A DNA stretch of 64,000 nucleotides from Streptomyces sp. NBC_01264 (GTDB lineage: Bacteria > Actinomycetota > Actinomycetes > Streptomycetales > Streptomycetaceae), in NCBI RefSeq assembly GCF_026340675.1, contig NZ_JAPEOX010000002.1, positions 434,001-498,000 of the forward strand. Reading direction: 5' to 3'. Positions within the stretch are counted from its first letter, which is position 1. Each line of letters starts with the position of its first letter. The position numbers and the translations under genes are program-made. This document shows, one piece after another, positions 32,478 through 41,755 of the stretch. Below the pieces are notes generated by a model. The model did not search any database. It was not told the DNA's origin and was given only the letters and a program-made list of their open reading frames with translations.

Positions 32478-32667
32478 TACAATCCCTGCGACGGATGTCC
32501 GCTCGAGGTGGCTGCGTGGTCTCGTTCAACGGCATCGGTCTCCCGTGGAAGAGCATGCCGTTGGCGCCGGGGAGCAGACGCTCCTCACGCCGCTCAGCGG
32601 AATCGGCAACGGTTTCCGGACGAGGTTCGGGCCGGCTGGGGTGAGGTCCCGAAGGGGGCCTCACCCC
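32478..32667 (+). ncRNA. Candidate structured RNA or leader
   Basis: Within the 515-base gap 32230-32744, TACAAT (32478-32483) is a near-perfect -10 box, though no good -35 precedes it. The following about 180 bases contain a perfect 9-bp inverted repeat (CAACGGCAT 32527-32535, ATGCCGTTG 32555-32563) and end in a terminator-like hairpin (GGGGTGAGG 32638-32646, CCTCACCCC 32659-32667). It could be a small RNA, or an attenuated leader of the acyltransferase gene 78 bases beyond. A 49-residue frame from ATG 32494 overlaps it but has no ribosome site. Confidence 0.35.
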
Positions 32668-32744
32668 TTCGCGTGCCTGGGGTCCGGCCCACTTCCACGC
32701 AGTGCGCAGCAGTGTAGAAACCACCAGAAGAATGCGACGGACTC

Positions 32745-33941
32745 ATGACCCATGCCGCAACAAGACCGACGGAGGGGCATGTTCCGCCCACGCCCGCAGC
32801 CTCCGGTCCGGCGCCCGTGGAGACGGCCGGGCGGAGGCACGCGCCCCGTCTGTACGCGCTCGACGGGCTGCGTCTGCTCGCCGCCCTCGCCGTCCTCGCG
32901 TTCCACTGGACCGCCTTCGCGGGCGTGCCCGAGATCTGGGGCGGCAAGGTCCCGGCCGACTTCATGCCGCACATAGCCAGGTTCACCTCGTACGGCTGGC
33001 TCGGCGTGCAGCTGTTCTTCATCATCAGCGGCTTCGTGATCTGCATGAGCTGCTGGGGGCGCAAACCGGGTGATTTCTTCGTCTCGCGGGTCATCCGCCT
33101 CTTCCCGGGCTACTGGGCGGCCGTCCTGCTGACCGCGAGCGTCCTCGTGCTGGTGCCCCACCTCGGCCGGCCCAAGGCTCGCGCCGGTCTGGACGTCCAT
33201 ACCGTGCTCGCGAACTTCACCATGTTCGTCACCCCGCTCGACGCCAAGTACGTCGACGGCGTCTACTGGACGCTCTGGATGGAGCTGCAGTTCTACCTGC
33301 TCTTCGCCATCGTCGTGACGATGGGCCTCACCTACCGCCGGGTCGTCGCGTTCTGCGGCATCTGGGCCGCCGCCGCGCTCCTCGCCCCGCAGACGAAGAT
33401 CCCGCTCCTGGAGAGCTTCGCCATGCCGCAGGAGTCCCCGTACTTCATAGCCGGCGTGGCCATGTTCCTGATGCACCGGTTCGGGCCGAACCTGCTCCTG
33501 TGGGGCATCGTCGGATTCACCTGGCTCGTCGCGATGAGCCGAATCGGCCCGATGAAGCACACCTACGAGAAGGCCACCGGGCACCCGCTCTCGTGGACGG
33601 TCGTCGCCGCCATCATCACCCTCTGCTACCTGGTCATCATCATGGTCGCTCTGGGGTACCTCGACCGGATCCAGTGGAAGTGGCTGACCGTCGCCGGCGC
33701 CCTCACCTATCCGCTCTACCTCATCCACCAGGAAGCCGGCTGGACCTTGATCCACTGGCTGCGCACCCTGGGCATCGGATCGGGCGCCGCGCTCGTCGTC
33801 GCCCTGGCCGTCGCGCTCCTCACCGCCTGGCTCATCCACCGGGTCGTGGAACGGCCGCTCAGCGGTCTGATGAAGCGCGGGCTGAACAAGTCCCTCAGCA
33901 CGATGCGCGCCGCGTCCGACGCACCCGACCACCAGCGGTAG
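32745..33941 (+). CDS. Acyltransferase-3 family membrane acyltransferase
   Basis: A 398-residue membrane protein with about 10 TM helices. RLYALDGLRLLAALAVLAFHW holds the Arg/His active-site pattern of the family (OafA/NodX), and FFIISGFVICMSCWGRKPGDFFVSRVIRLFPGYW is the conserved second motif with the essential Arg. It would move acyl groups from acyl-CoA to a sugar or lipid acceptor at the membrane; a cell-surface glycan or secondary metabolite are both possible. There is no linked glycosyltransferase. Convergent with the WD40 gene. Confidence 0.9.
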   Translation: MTHAATRPTEGHVPPTPAASGPAPVETAGRRHAPRLYALDGLRLLAALAVLAFHWTAFAGVPEIWGGKVPADFMPHIARFTSYGWLGVQLFFIISGFVICMSCWGRKPGDFFVSRVIRLFPGYWAAVLLTASVLVLVPHLGRPKARAGLDVHTVLANFTMFVTPLDAKYVDGVYWTLWMELQFYLLFAIVVTMGLTYRRVVAFCGIWAAAALLAPQTKIPLLESFAMPQESPYFIAGVAMFLMHRFGPNLLLWGIVGFTWLVAMSRIGPMKHTYEKATGHPLSWTVVAAIITLCYLVIIMVALGYLDRIQWKWLTVAGALTYPLYLIHQEAGWTLIHWLRTLGIGSGAALVVALAVALLTAWLIHRVVERPLSGLMKRGLNKSLSTMRAASDAPDHQR

Positions 33942-34004
33942 CGCTCCGCCGGGCCGGGGTGCGGCGCCCGCCGCCGGTGGTGGCCGTACCGTGCGCGGGC
34001 GCTG

Positions 34005-37000
34005 TCAGCAGGTCTTGCGGTAGGGGAGATCCGGGAGGTACGTGCGCCAGTCGGACCGGGACAGTCCGGTTCCGGCCCGGCCGCAGACGGACTCCGCGAG
34101 TCCGGACGGAGCCACCTGATGAGTGCGGACGGTGCTGTGCTCGCCCGCGCTGTGCAGGGTGTGGCCGTCGGGAGAGAAGGCGACGGCGACGATCCCGTCG
34201 CCGGGGGTCGGCAGCGGTGATCCCAGCGGCCGGCCCGAGTTCACGTCCCAGAGCCGGAGCGTGCCGCCGGCGCCCGCTACGGCCAGGGTCTGGCCGTCGG
34301 GGGAGAAGGCGAGGGCGGTGACGGCCTTGACGGAGTCGGGGCCGACCGCGTCGGACCCGGCCGGGAGGGTGGCCAGTCGCCGCTCGGCCTGCCCGTCCCA
34401 CAGGGTGACCCCGCCCGTCGTGTCACCAACCGCCAGGCGTGTGCCGTCGGGGCTGTAGGCCAGTACCCCGCCCCGTTCCATGGCGAGGCCCCGCTCGGTG
34501 CGTCGGCCGGTGGGGATGTCGAAGGTGGTCGAGGAGGTCGCGAGCAGCCGGCCGTCGGGGCGGACCGCGACCGGGGCGGACCGGGAGCTCCGCAGACCCG
34601 CCACGGAGGACGTCCGGTCCCGCGTGAGGTCCTGCGGCCGGGTCCGGCGGCCGCTCGTCAGGTCCCGGACGTCCAGGGTGTCGACGCCGGCGCGCGTCGT
34701 GAGCAGGGACCGGCCGTCGGGCGATACGGCCATGCCCGTGATGGGCATCCGGTCGGCGGGTGACGGTTTCGGGTCCGCGGGCAGGGGGCGGGCCGTGTTC
34801 GCCGGTATGTCCCACAGAGCCGGCTCCTCGGCGATGTCGCGCCGCTCGGCTGGGTCTCCACCGCCGTCTCCGTCGCCGGCCTCCGGGCCTTCGGCGAGGC
34901 CGGTTCGGGCGTGGGCGAGGGTGTGTCCGTCGGGTGTGAGTGCCAGGAGGACACGGCAGGCGGGTTCGGCGGGCGTTCGCGTCAACGGTTCCGTGGATGC
35001 CGGTGCGGCCTTCGGGCAGTCCGCCGGCGGGGTGCGGGCGGTGCGCCGGCCGTCGGCGACGGTGTAGGCCTCGAACCAGGTGCTGTCGCCCTTCCGGCGG
35101 TCGACCGCGACGGTCGTGCCGTCCGCGCTGAAGGTGCCCGTCGATGCCGGCTCCGGGTTCCAGTCCGGGGTGGTGGCGGGTCCGTAGGAGATCGTGCGCA
35201 CCATGGTGTCCCCGAGCCGGCGCTCGGTCAGGTACCTGATGACTCCGTCCTTCGGGTCGATCCGGAGCTGGGAGGCGGCCCCGTTGGTGAGGGAGTAGCG
35301 GAAGACCGGCCGTTCGGGCGCGGCGAGTCGCCACATCAGGATCTCCCGGCCGTCGACGGCCGCGGCGAACCGGCCGTCGGGGCTGGTGGTCGCCTCGGTC
35401 AGGCCGGGTTGGTCGATCCGGGCCGGTTCTGTGTCCGTGATCGGGTCCCACAGGCTCAGGCCACCCGGTGCCTGGGACATCAGGACGGCGCCGTCGCCGG
35501 TGAAACGGAACGAGTCGACGGCGCATCCGCCGGATCGGGTGGCCGGCAGTTCCGTGCCCCGGGTCACGTCCCAGACCCTCAGGGGCACGTCGCCCCGTTC
35601 GAAGGCGCTCGCCGCGTCCCCTCCCCTGGCGCACAGGGCCAGGTGGCGCCCGTCGGGGCTGAGCGCCCACATCGGATAGCGCCCGGTCGGCACCTCCAGC
35701 AGGGTCCGGCCGCTTCGTGCGTCCCGGAGCGAGAGCCTGCCGGTGGCAGCGGCCATGTCCATGTTGGCGACGATCTGCTCGGCGGCCGTCCAGGCGATCG
35801 AAGCGCCCGCCGGTCGGGGCGCGGCGTCGAGAGCCGTCCCGGACGCCAGGTCCAGCCGACGGGCCCCGACACCGTCGCCGGGCCCCGCCTTCTCCTCGCC
35901 CCCCTGTACCAGGGCGGTGCGGCCGTCCGGTGAGATCCCGCGGAACAGGGTGGCCCGGTCGAAGGCCGTCTCCGGTCCGATCGCCGTCCGCTTCCTGACG
36001 TCCCAGGCGCGTACGGAGTCGGCGTCGACGGTGACCGCCACGCGGCCGTCCGCGCTCAACCGGACCGGGAGCGCCGGGTGGGAGGTCCAGGGGCCCGCCT
36101 CGTCCGGCACGTCATAGGCGTCGGATTCGGCCTGGACGGACGCCGCCAGCAGTGCCGACCGGGTCTCGGCGGTCTCGGCCACCCGCCAGGCGGCCACGCT
36201 CAGCCGCATCGCCAGGGCGGGGTCGGAGCTCCGTAGTCCCTGGGCCACGGCGGCCAGTTGGCCGGCGGCCAGTTCCTCGCCCTTGGCCCGCCGGATCTCG
36301 GCGTCGACCCGCTGCCGGACGTTGTCGCGTCCCTGCTGCCAGGCGGTCGTGCTCGCCACCGTGAGGAGGACGAGGAGGAGGCCGACGAACGTGGTGACGC
36401 CGCGCCGGATCCGGCGCGTACGGGCCCGGGACGCGAGGCCCGCACGCAGGAACTCCCGCTCTGCCGGGACCAGTTCGGCGGAGCGGCTCGCGTCGGCGGC
36501 GGCAGCGTCCTCCGCGAACGTGGCCTCGGCCTCCGCCAGTTCCCCTCCACGCAGGAGCGCCCCGGCGTCGCGCCGTCGGGTCAGCCAGTTCTCGGTGGCC
36601 TGCGTCAACCGGCGGTGACGTCGGAGCCGTTCGCGGTCGGTGTCGATCCAGCCGCTCAGTCTCGGCCACGCGGTGATCAGGGCCTCGTGCGCCAGGTCCA
36701 CGACGTCCTGGTCAAGGGTGACGAGCCGGGCCCGGGCCAGCCGGTCCAGTACGGCCCCGGCCTCGGCGGCCTCCGGCGAGTCCGGGGGCACGAGGGTGTC
36801 GCGGGGTACGGGCCGCCGGGTGTCGGGGGTTCCGTCGCCGGGGGCTCCGTCGTTGGGGGCTCCGTCGCCGGGGGTGATCAGGTTCAGCAGGAGGCGACGC
36901 GCGACGGGGGCGCGGTCGGGGCCGAGTTCGGCGTACACCTCCTCGGCGGTCTGGGCCAGGGCTCCGCGCAGACCACCGGCCGCCTCGTGTCCGGCCAGGG

Positions 37001-38009
37001 TCAGCGTGCGTCCGCGACGCCGCCGCCAGGTCTCCAGCAGGGCGTGGGAGAGCAGCGGCAGGCTGCCGGGTTCTCGGGTGACCTCGTCCACGAGCCGGGC
37101 CGTGAGGACGCGTTCGACGGTGAGACCGGCCGCCGCTGCGGGGCGCACGATCGCGCCGCGCATCTCCTCGGCGGTCAGCGGACCCACGGGGAGGGTCGCG
37201 GCCCGGGCGGCCTCGGCCAGGGCGGGGTGGGCCAGGCAGTTCGCGTAGAAGTCGGCGCGCACCCCGAGCACCACGCGGATCCGGCTTCCGGGGTCACGCG
37301 CGGCGAGGAGGGAGGCGAGGAACTCCTCGCGCTCCCCGGGGTCCGCGCAGAGGGTGAAGACCTCCTCGAACTGGTCGACGATCAGCCAGGTTTCGCCGTC
37401 CTTGGCGGCCGGGGTGAGGACCGGCGCGCGGTTCCGCATCGGATGTTCGCCGGGGGTGAGGACGCGCAGGGCGGCGGCGGGCGGCAGCGGCGGCGCGGAG
37501 CGGCGCAGCCGCGGGATGAGACCGGCCCTCAGCAGGGAGGACTTGCCGCTGCCGGACGGGCCGAGGACGACGGCGAAGCGGTGTTCGGCGACCAGGGCCG
37601 TCAGGTCGTCGGTCAGGCGTTCCCGGCCGAAGAACACCGCCTCGTCCTCGGGTTCGAAGCGTGTCAGGCCCCGGTAGGGCGGGGTGCCGCCGTCGGCGCC
37701 GCGCGCGAGGGAGGCGGCTTCGGTCTCCGCCTCGGTCTCGGCTTCGGCCTCGCGCCAGCGTCGTTCCCATTCCGTCCGGGCGCCGCCGCAGGCCTCGGCG
37801 TAGGCCAGGGTCACGGGCAGGCTCGGGAGCCGGTTCCCGGCGGCGGCCTGGGAGAGCGCCGTCACCGAATAGCCGGCCCGCGCGGAAAGCTCCCGGTAGG
37901 GGACGGAGCCGGCCGCGCGGCGCAGGGCGCGGAGTTCGGCGGCGAACCGGGCGGTGGGACCGGCCTGTGGATCGAGTGCCTTCTCCGGCCTGCCCGCACC
38001 GCTTCCCAT
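34005..38009 (-). CDS. XRE-type HTH / STAND NTPase / transmembrane / WD40 protein
   Basis: A 1334-residue protein. Residues about 20-85 are an XRE-like HTH (ELRALRRAAGSVPYRELSARAGYSVTALSQAAAGNRLP). Residues about 110-470 are a nSTAND1 NTPase: PYRGLTRFEPEDEAVFFGRE, Walker A GPSGSGKSS (~149) and Walker B WLIVDQFEEVF (~211). A TM helix (RRGVTTFVGLLLVLLTVAST) lies near 530. From about 640 to the end are WD40 blades (repeated SPDGRxLA / LWDxxT). Such proteins act as ligand- or stress-gated switches, and related STAND proteins serve in antiphage defence; HTH versions may control genes. The ATG at 38009 follows GGGGGAGGGG. It is divergent from a secreted subtilase with shared GAACAAT sites. Confidence 0.9.
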   Translation of the reverse strand: MGSGAGRPEKALDPQAGPTARFAAELRALRRAAGSVPYRELSARAGYSVTALSQAAAGNRLPSLPVTLAYAEACGGARTEWERRWREAEAETEAETEAASLARGADGGTPPYRGLTRFEPEDEAVFFGRERLTDDLTALVAEHRFAVVLGPSGSGKSSLLRAGLIPRLRRSAPPLPPAAALRVLTPGEHPMRNRAPVLTPAAKDGETWLIVDQFEEVFTLCADPGEREEFLASLLAARDPGSRIRVVLGVRADFYANCLAHPALAEAARAATLPVGPLTAEEMRGAIVRPAAAAGLTVERVLTARLVDEVTREPGSLPLLSHALLETWRRRRGRTLTLAGHEAAGGLRGALAQTAEEVYAELGPDRAPVARRLLLNLITPGDGAPNDGAPGDGTPDTRRPVPRDTLVPPDSPEAAEAGAVLDRLARARLVTLDQDVVDLAHEALITAWPRLSGWIDTDRERLRRHRRLTQATENWLTRRRDAGALLRGGELAEAEATFAEDAAAADASRSAELVPAEREFLRAGLASRARTRRIRRGVTTFVGLLLVLLTVASTTAWQQGRDNVRQRVDAEIRRAKGEELAAGQLAAVAQGLRSSDPALAMRLSVAAWRVAETAETRSALLAASVQAESDAYDVPDEAGPWTSHPALPVRLSADGRVAVTVDADSVRAWDVRKRTAIGPETAFDRATLFRGISPDGRTALVQGGEEKAGPGDGVGARRLDLASGTALDAAPRPAGASIAWTAAEQIVANMDMAAATGRLSLRDARSGRTLLEVPTGRYPMWALSPDGRHLALCARGGDAASAFERGDVPLRVWDVTRGTELPATRSGGCAVDSFRFTGDGAVLMSQAPGGLSLWDPITDTEPARIDQPGLTEATTSPDGRFAAAVDGREILMWRLAAPERPVFRYSLTNGAASQLRIDPKDGVIRYLTERRLGDTMVRTISYGPATTPDWNPEPASTGTFSADGTTVAVDRRKGDSTWFEAYTVADGRRTARTPPADCPKAAPASTEPLTRTPAEPACRVLLALTPDGHTLAHARTGLAEGPEAGDGDGGGDPAERRDIAEEPALWDIPANTARPLPADPKPSPADRMPITGMAVSPDGRSLLTTRAGVDTLDVRDLTSGRRTRPQDLTRDRTSSVAGLRSSRSAPVAVRPDGRLLATSSTTFDIPTGRRTERGLAMERGGVLAYSPDGTRLAVGDTTGGVTLWDGQAERRLATLPAGSDAVGPDSVKAVTALAFSPDGQTLAVAGAGGTLRLWDVNSGRPLGSPLPTPGDGIVAVAFSPDGHTLHSAGEHSTVRTHQVAPSGLAESVCGRAGTGLSRSDWRTYLPDLPYRKTC

Positions 38010-38091
38010 GCTGCTCCCCTCCCCCGGGATCAAGATCGTTTCCACCGTAGAAGGGGAACCCGGCTGCCACAAGGGCCTCTTCAGCCACGGA

Positions 38092-38132
38092 GAACAATTG
38101 TTCAGGCGCTCGGATCGAGGCTGCTGAACAAT
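38092..38132. promoter_or_regulatory. Cluster of GAACAAT operator-like half-sites
   Basis: GAACAATTGTTC (38092-38103) is a perfect 12-bp palindrome. Its right arm, extended to ATTGTTCAG (38097-38105), is matched 18 bases on by an exact inverted copy, CTGAACAAT (38124-38132), making three half-sites in all. They sit 83 bases from the HTH-STAND start in the 359-base divergent region; no other gene lies in that region. Confidence 0.6.
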
Positions 38133-38368
38133 GCGCGAGCCGGTGGACTGCTGCCGTACGCCGGTCGCCGCACGGCCCGCGCCGCTCGCCCCATCCACCC
38201 CCGCCGCTCCCCCTGGTGGCGGGTGGGACACGGACGACCGGGCCCCGGCGATCGGCGTCACCACCACGTCACCACGACGTCAACGCACCCACCGCGTACG
38301 CCACGTACGCCACACGACGGGGCGTGCACCACGGCTCCGGCCACCGTGCACGCCGTCCAGGAGCACAG

Positions 38369-41300
38369 TTGTTCATACGGACCCACAGGGCTCGACGTGC
38401 CGCGGGGGCCCTCGCCCTCGCCACCGCCGTCGTCGCCCTCAGCACCGGGCTGACCGGCCCCGCGGGGGCGGCCTCCGCCGCCTCCCCCACGAGCACCACC
38501 CCTCCCGCCGGCGACACGGGCACCCCCGTGACCGTCACGCTGATCACCGGTGACCGGGTGACCGTGAACGGCAGCGGCGCCGTCCTGCGCTTCGAGCCCG
38601 CCAAGGGCCGTGAGCGCGTACCGGTCCAGATCGAACGCGCCGACGGCCGCACCCTGGTGCTGCCCGCCGATGCCCGGGCCCTGCTGGCCGACGGCAAGCT
38701 GGACCGGCGCCTCTTCGACGTCACCACGCTCGCCGACCCGACGCTGCGCGCGCTGCACCGCGGCGGACTCGGCCTGATCGTCCAGTACGAGGGTGACGCC
38801 GGGGCGGCGCGGGGCGAGCTGCGGTCCGCCGCCGGCAAGGGTGCGGGACGCACCCTCCGGACCGTCAACGCCGAGGCCGTCGAGGCCTCGCCCGCTGACG
38901 CCACGAAGGTCTGGGAGGCCCTGACGAACCCGACGACGCGCGGCGCACGGGCCGCCGACGCCGGCATCGGCAAGGTCTGGCTGGACGGCGTACGCCGGGC
39001 GAGCCTGGACAAGAGCACGAAGCAGATCGGCGCCGACCGGGCCTGGCAGGCCGGGTTCGACGGCAAGGGCGTGAAGATCGCCGTCCTGGACACCGGTGTC
39101 GACAAGACCCACGCGGACCTGAAGAGCCAGGTCGTCGGGGAGAAGAACTTCTCCGACTCCCCCGACGCCACGGACCGCGTCGGCCACGGCACCCACGTGG
39201 CCTCCATCGCGGCCGGAACCGGGGCCGCGTCCGGAGGAGCGCTCAAGGGCGTCGCGCCCGGCGCCAAGGTGATCAGCGGCAAGGTCCTCGACGACCAGGG
39301 CTACGGCAGTGATTCCGCGGTCATCGCGGGCATGGAGTGGGCCGTCGCCGAGGGTGCCGACGTCGTCAACCTCAGCCTCGGAAGCAGGGACTTCCCCGGA
39401 GTGGACCCGGTCGAGGCCGCCGTCGACCGGCTGTCCGCGGACAAGGGCGTCCTGTTCGCCATCGCCGCGGGCAACGACGGTCCCGGCGGGTCCACGATCG
39501 GTTCGCCCGGCAGCGCGGACGCCGCCCTGACCGTGGGCGCCGTCGACTCCAAGGACGCCCTCGCGGACTTCTCCAGCAGGGGCCCGCGGGTCGGCGACGG
39601 AGCGGTCAAGCCCGACCTCACCGCGCCCGGCGTCGGCATCAGCGCCGCGGCCGCCCCGGGAAGCAGCCTCGACACCGATCCCGCGGCCCAGCACCCCGCC
39701 CCTGGATACCTGAAGCTCAGCGGCACCTCCATGGCCACCCCGCACGTGGCCGGTGCGGCGGCCCTGCTGAAGCAGAAGAACCCCGGCTGGACCGGTGCCG
39801 AGCTCAAGGGCGCGCTGACCGCGTCCACGAAGGACGGCCTGAGCGGCGTCCAGCAGCAGGGCACCGGCCGCGTGCAGGTGGACAAGGCCCTCACCCAGAC
39901 GGTGATCACCGAGCAGCCGTCGGTCTCCCTCGGCACGGCCCAGTGGCCGCACGCCGACGACAAGCCGCTCACCAAGAAGATCGCCTACCGCAACCTCGGT
40001 ACCACCGCCGTCACCCTCGACCTCGCGGTGACCGGCACGGACTCCCACGGCAAGCCCGCCGCGGCCGGGTTCTTCGTGCTCGGCGCCGACAAGGTGACCG
40101 TGCCCGCAGGTGGCCGGGCCGAGGTGGCCCTGTCCGCCGACACCCGGCTCGGCGAGGTCGACGGCTCCTTCTCCGCCTACGTCACCGCCACCGGCGGCGG
40201 CCAGTCGGTGCGCTCGGGCGCGGCGGCCGTCCGTGAGGCCGAGGCGTACGACGTCACCGTCACGACGATCGACCGCGACGGCCGACCCGCCCGCGAGTTC
40301 TCCCACTCCCTGTTCGGAATCGGGGGCGCCGCCGACGGCATATGGGAGGGCGTCAGCAACGAGACCCGCTCCCGCACCCTGCGCCTGCCCAAGGGGACCT
40401 ACGCCCTCCACGGCGCCGTGTACCAGGACGGCTCGGACCTCACCAAGGGCGTCGACTGGCTGGTCCAGCCTCGGCTGGAGGTCACCGGAACGACCAAGGT
40501 CAAGGTCGACGCGCGCACCGCGAAGCCGGTGGACATCACCGTTCCCGGTCTGGCCACGGCCGACTTCGCCCTGCCGTACTACCAGCAGAAGGTCGGCGAA
40601 GGCCACCTCGGCAACGGCTGGGTCCTCCCCAAGGGTTACACCGGGTTCCGCTCCGCCCACATGGGGCCGGCCGTGACCGACGGCTCGCTCACGCAGAGCT
40701 GGCTCGCGACCTTCATCAAGGCTCCGGCCTCCCAGTACAACGTCGCCCTCGGTGGTGTGACGAACCGTCTCGCCACCGGGTACAAGCGGCACCTGAAGGC
40801 GACGGAGCTGGCGAAGCTCTCCGTGGAGATGGGCGCGCCCGCCCCCGGCAAGTCCGGCTACGCCTACGCCGCCCCCACCCTGCCCGGCATGTCCCAGGGC
40901 GACTTCTACGGGGCCGTGCAGCCCGCTCCCGGCACCCGTACGCTCCTGCTCTCCGCCCTCGACGGTGCCACGTGGCGCAGCGGGTTCTGGCAGCTCGGCG
41001 CCCCGAACGCCGACGGCGACCAGCGCGTCGAGGCCGACCAGGCCTCCCTGGAGCCGAAGCGCTACAAGGCCGGCTCCTCGTACCGCGAGACCTTCAACAC
41101 CGGGGTCTTCGGACCGGTCCTGGGCAAGGGCCTGGGCGTGTTCCGCAGCGCGCCCGACCCGGAGACTGGGAAGCAGACCATCACCGGCGCGGTGCCCCTG
41201 TTCGGCGACGACGCCGGCCACGCGGGCTCCTCGGCGGCCACCAAGACCGCCACCACCCTCTACCGCAACGGCGTCAAGGTCGCCGAGAACGAGGACCCGC

Positions 41301-41755
41301 TGAGCGGCTGGGAGCCCTTCACGGTCGACGGCGCCGACGCCAAGTACCGGCTGACCACCTCCGTCGAGCGGTTCGCGGACGTCTCTGCCGTCTCCACCCG
41401 CATCGACACCAGCTTCACCTTCCGCTCCCGCCAGGTCGCCGCCCACACCGCGCTCCCGGTCTCCACGGTGCGCTTCGACGCTCCGCTCGACATCGCCTCC
41501 CGCGCTCCGGCGGGCAAGGTCACCCGAATCCCCGTGACCGTGCAGGGCGCGGCCTCCGGGAAGAACCTCAAGGCGCTGACGGTCTCCGTGAGCCTCGACG
41601 GCGGCACCACCTGGAAGCGCGTCACGGTCACCGACGGCGCGGTCTCCGTCCGGAACCCCGCCAAGAACCAGGGGATCTCCTTCCGGGCCAAGGTCACCGA
41701 CAAGCAGGGCAACGTCTCCGAGGTCACGATCATCAACGCCTACCTGGGCAAGTGA
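38369..41755 (+). CDS. Secreted subtilisin-like serine protease (S8)
   Basis: A 1128-residue secreted protease. The signal peptide (RRAAGALALATAVVALSTGLTGPAGAASA) ends near residue 36. A propeptide-like region precedes the S8 domain (about 225-490) with catalytic Asp241 (AVLDTGVD), His273 (GHGTHVAS) and Ser454 (GTSMATPHVAG). The remaining 640 residues are beta-rich domains of the kind that follow large Streptomyces subtilases. The TTG at 38369 has AGGAGC six bases upstream and directly precedes the signal peptide, so it is preferred to upstream in-frame starts. It ends in a strong terminator. The promoter region is shared with the HTH-STAND-WD40 gene. Confidence 0.92.
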   Translation: MFIRTHRARRAAGALALATAVVALSTGLTGPAGAASAASPTSTTPPAGDTGTPVTVTLITGDRVTVNGSGAVLRFEPAKGRERVPVQIERADGRTLVLPADARALLADGKLDRRLFDVTTLADPTLRALHRGGLGLIVQYEGDAGAARGELRSAAGKGAGRTLRTVNAEAVEASPADATKVWEALTNPTTRGARAADAGIGKVWLDGVRRASLDKSTKQIGADRAWQAGFDGKGVKIAVLDTGVDKTHADLKSQVVGEKNFSDSPDATDRVGHGTHVASIAAGTGAASGGALKGVAPGAKVISGKVLDDQGYGSDSAVIAGMEWAVAEGADVVNLSLGSRDFPGVDPVEAAVDRLSADKGVLFAIAAGNDGPGGSTIGSPGSADAALTVGAVDSKDALADFSSRGPRVGDGAVKPDLTAPGVGISAAAAPGSSLDTDPAAQHPAPGYLKLSGTSMATPHVAGAAALLKQKNPGWTGAELKGALTASTKDGLSGVQQQGTGRVQVDKALTQTVITEQPSVSLGTAQWPHADDKPLTKKIAYRNLGTTAVTLDLAVTGTDSHGKPAAAGFFVLGADKVTVPAGGRAEVALSADTRLGEVDGSFSAYVTATGGGQSVRSGAAAVREAEAYDVTVTTIDRDGRPAREFSHSLFGIGGAADGIWEGVSNETRSRTLRLPKGTYALHGAVYQDGSDLTKGVDWLVQPRLEVTGTTKVKVDARTAKPVDITVPGLATADFALPYYQQKVGEGHLGNGWVLPKGYTGFRSAHMGPAVTDGSLTQSWLATFIKAPASQYNVALGGVTNRLATGYKRHLKATELAKLSVEMGAPAPGKSGYAYAAPTLPGMSQGDFYGAVQPAPGTRTLLLSALDGATWRSGFWQLGAPNADGDQRVEADQASLEPKRYKAGSSYRETFNTGVFGPVLGKGLGVFRSAPDPETGKQTITGAVPLFGDDAGHAGSSAATKTATTLYRNGVKVAENEDPLSGWEPFTVDGADAKYRLTTSVERFADVSAVSTRIDTSFTFRSRQVAAHTALPVSTVRFDAPLDIASRAPAGKVTRIPVTVQGAASGKNLKALTVSVSLDGGTTWKRVTVTDGAVSVRNPAKNQGISFRAKVTDKQGNVSEVTIINAYLGK

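Noticed and set aside
32494..32643. 49-residue protein gene in the acyltransferase upstream region
   Set aside because: There is no ribosome site, the composition is Ser/Arg-rich, and the better explanation is a structured RNA or nothing.
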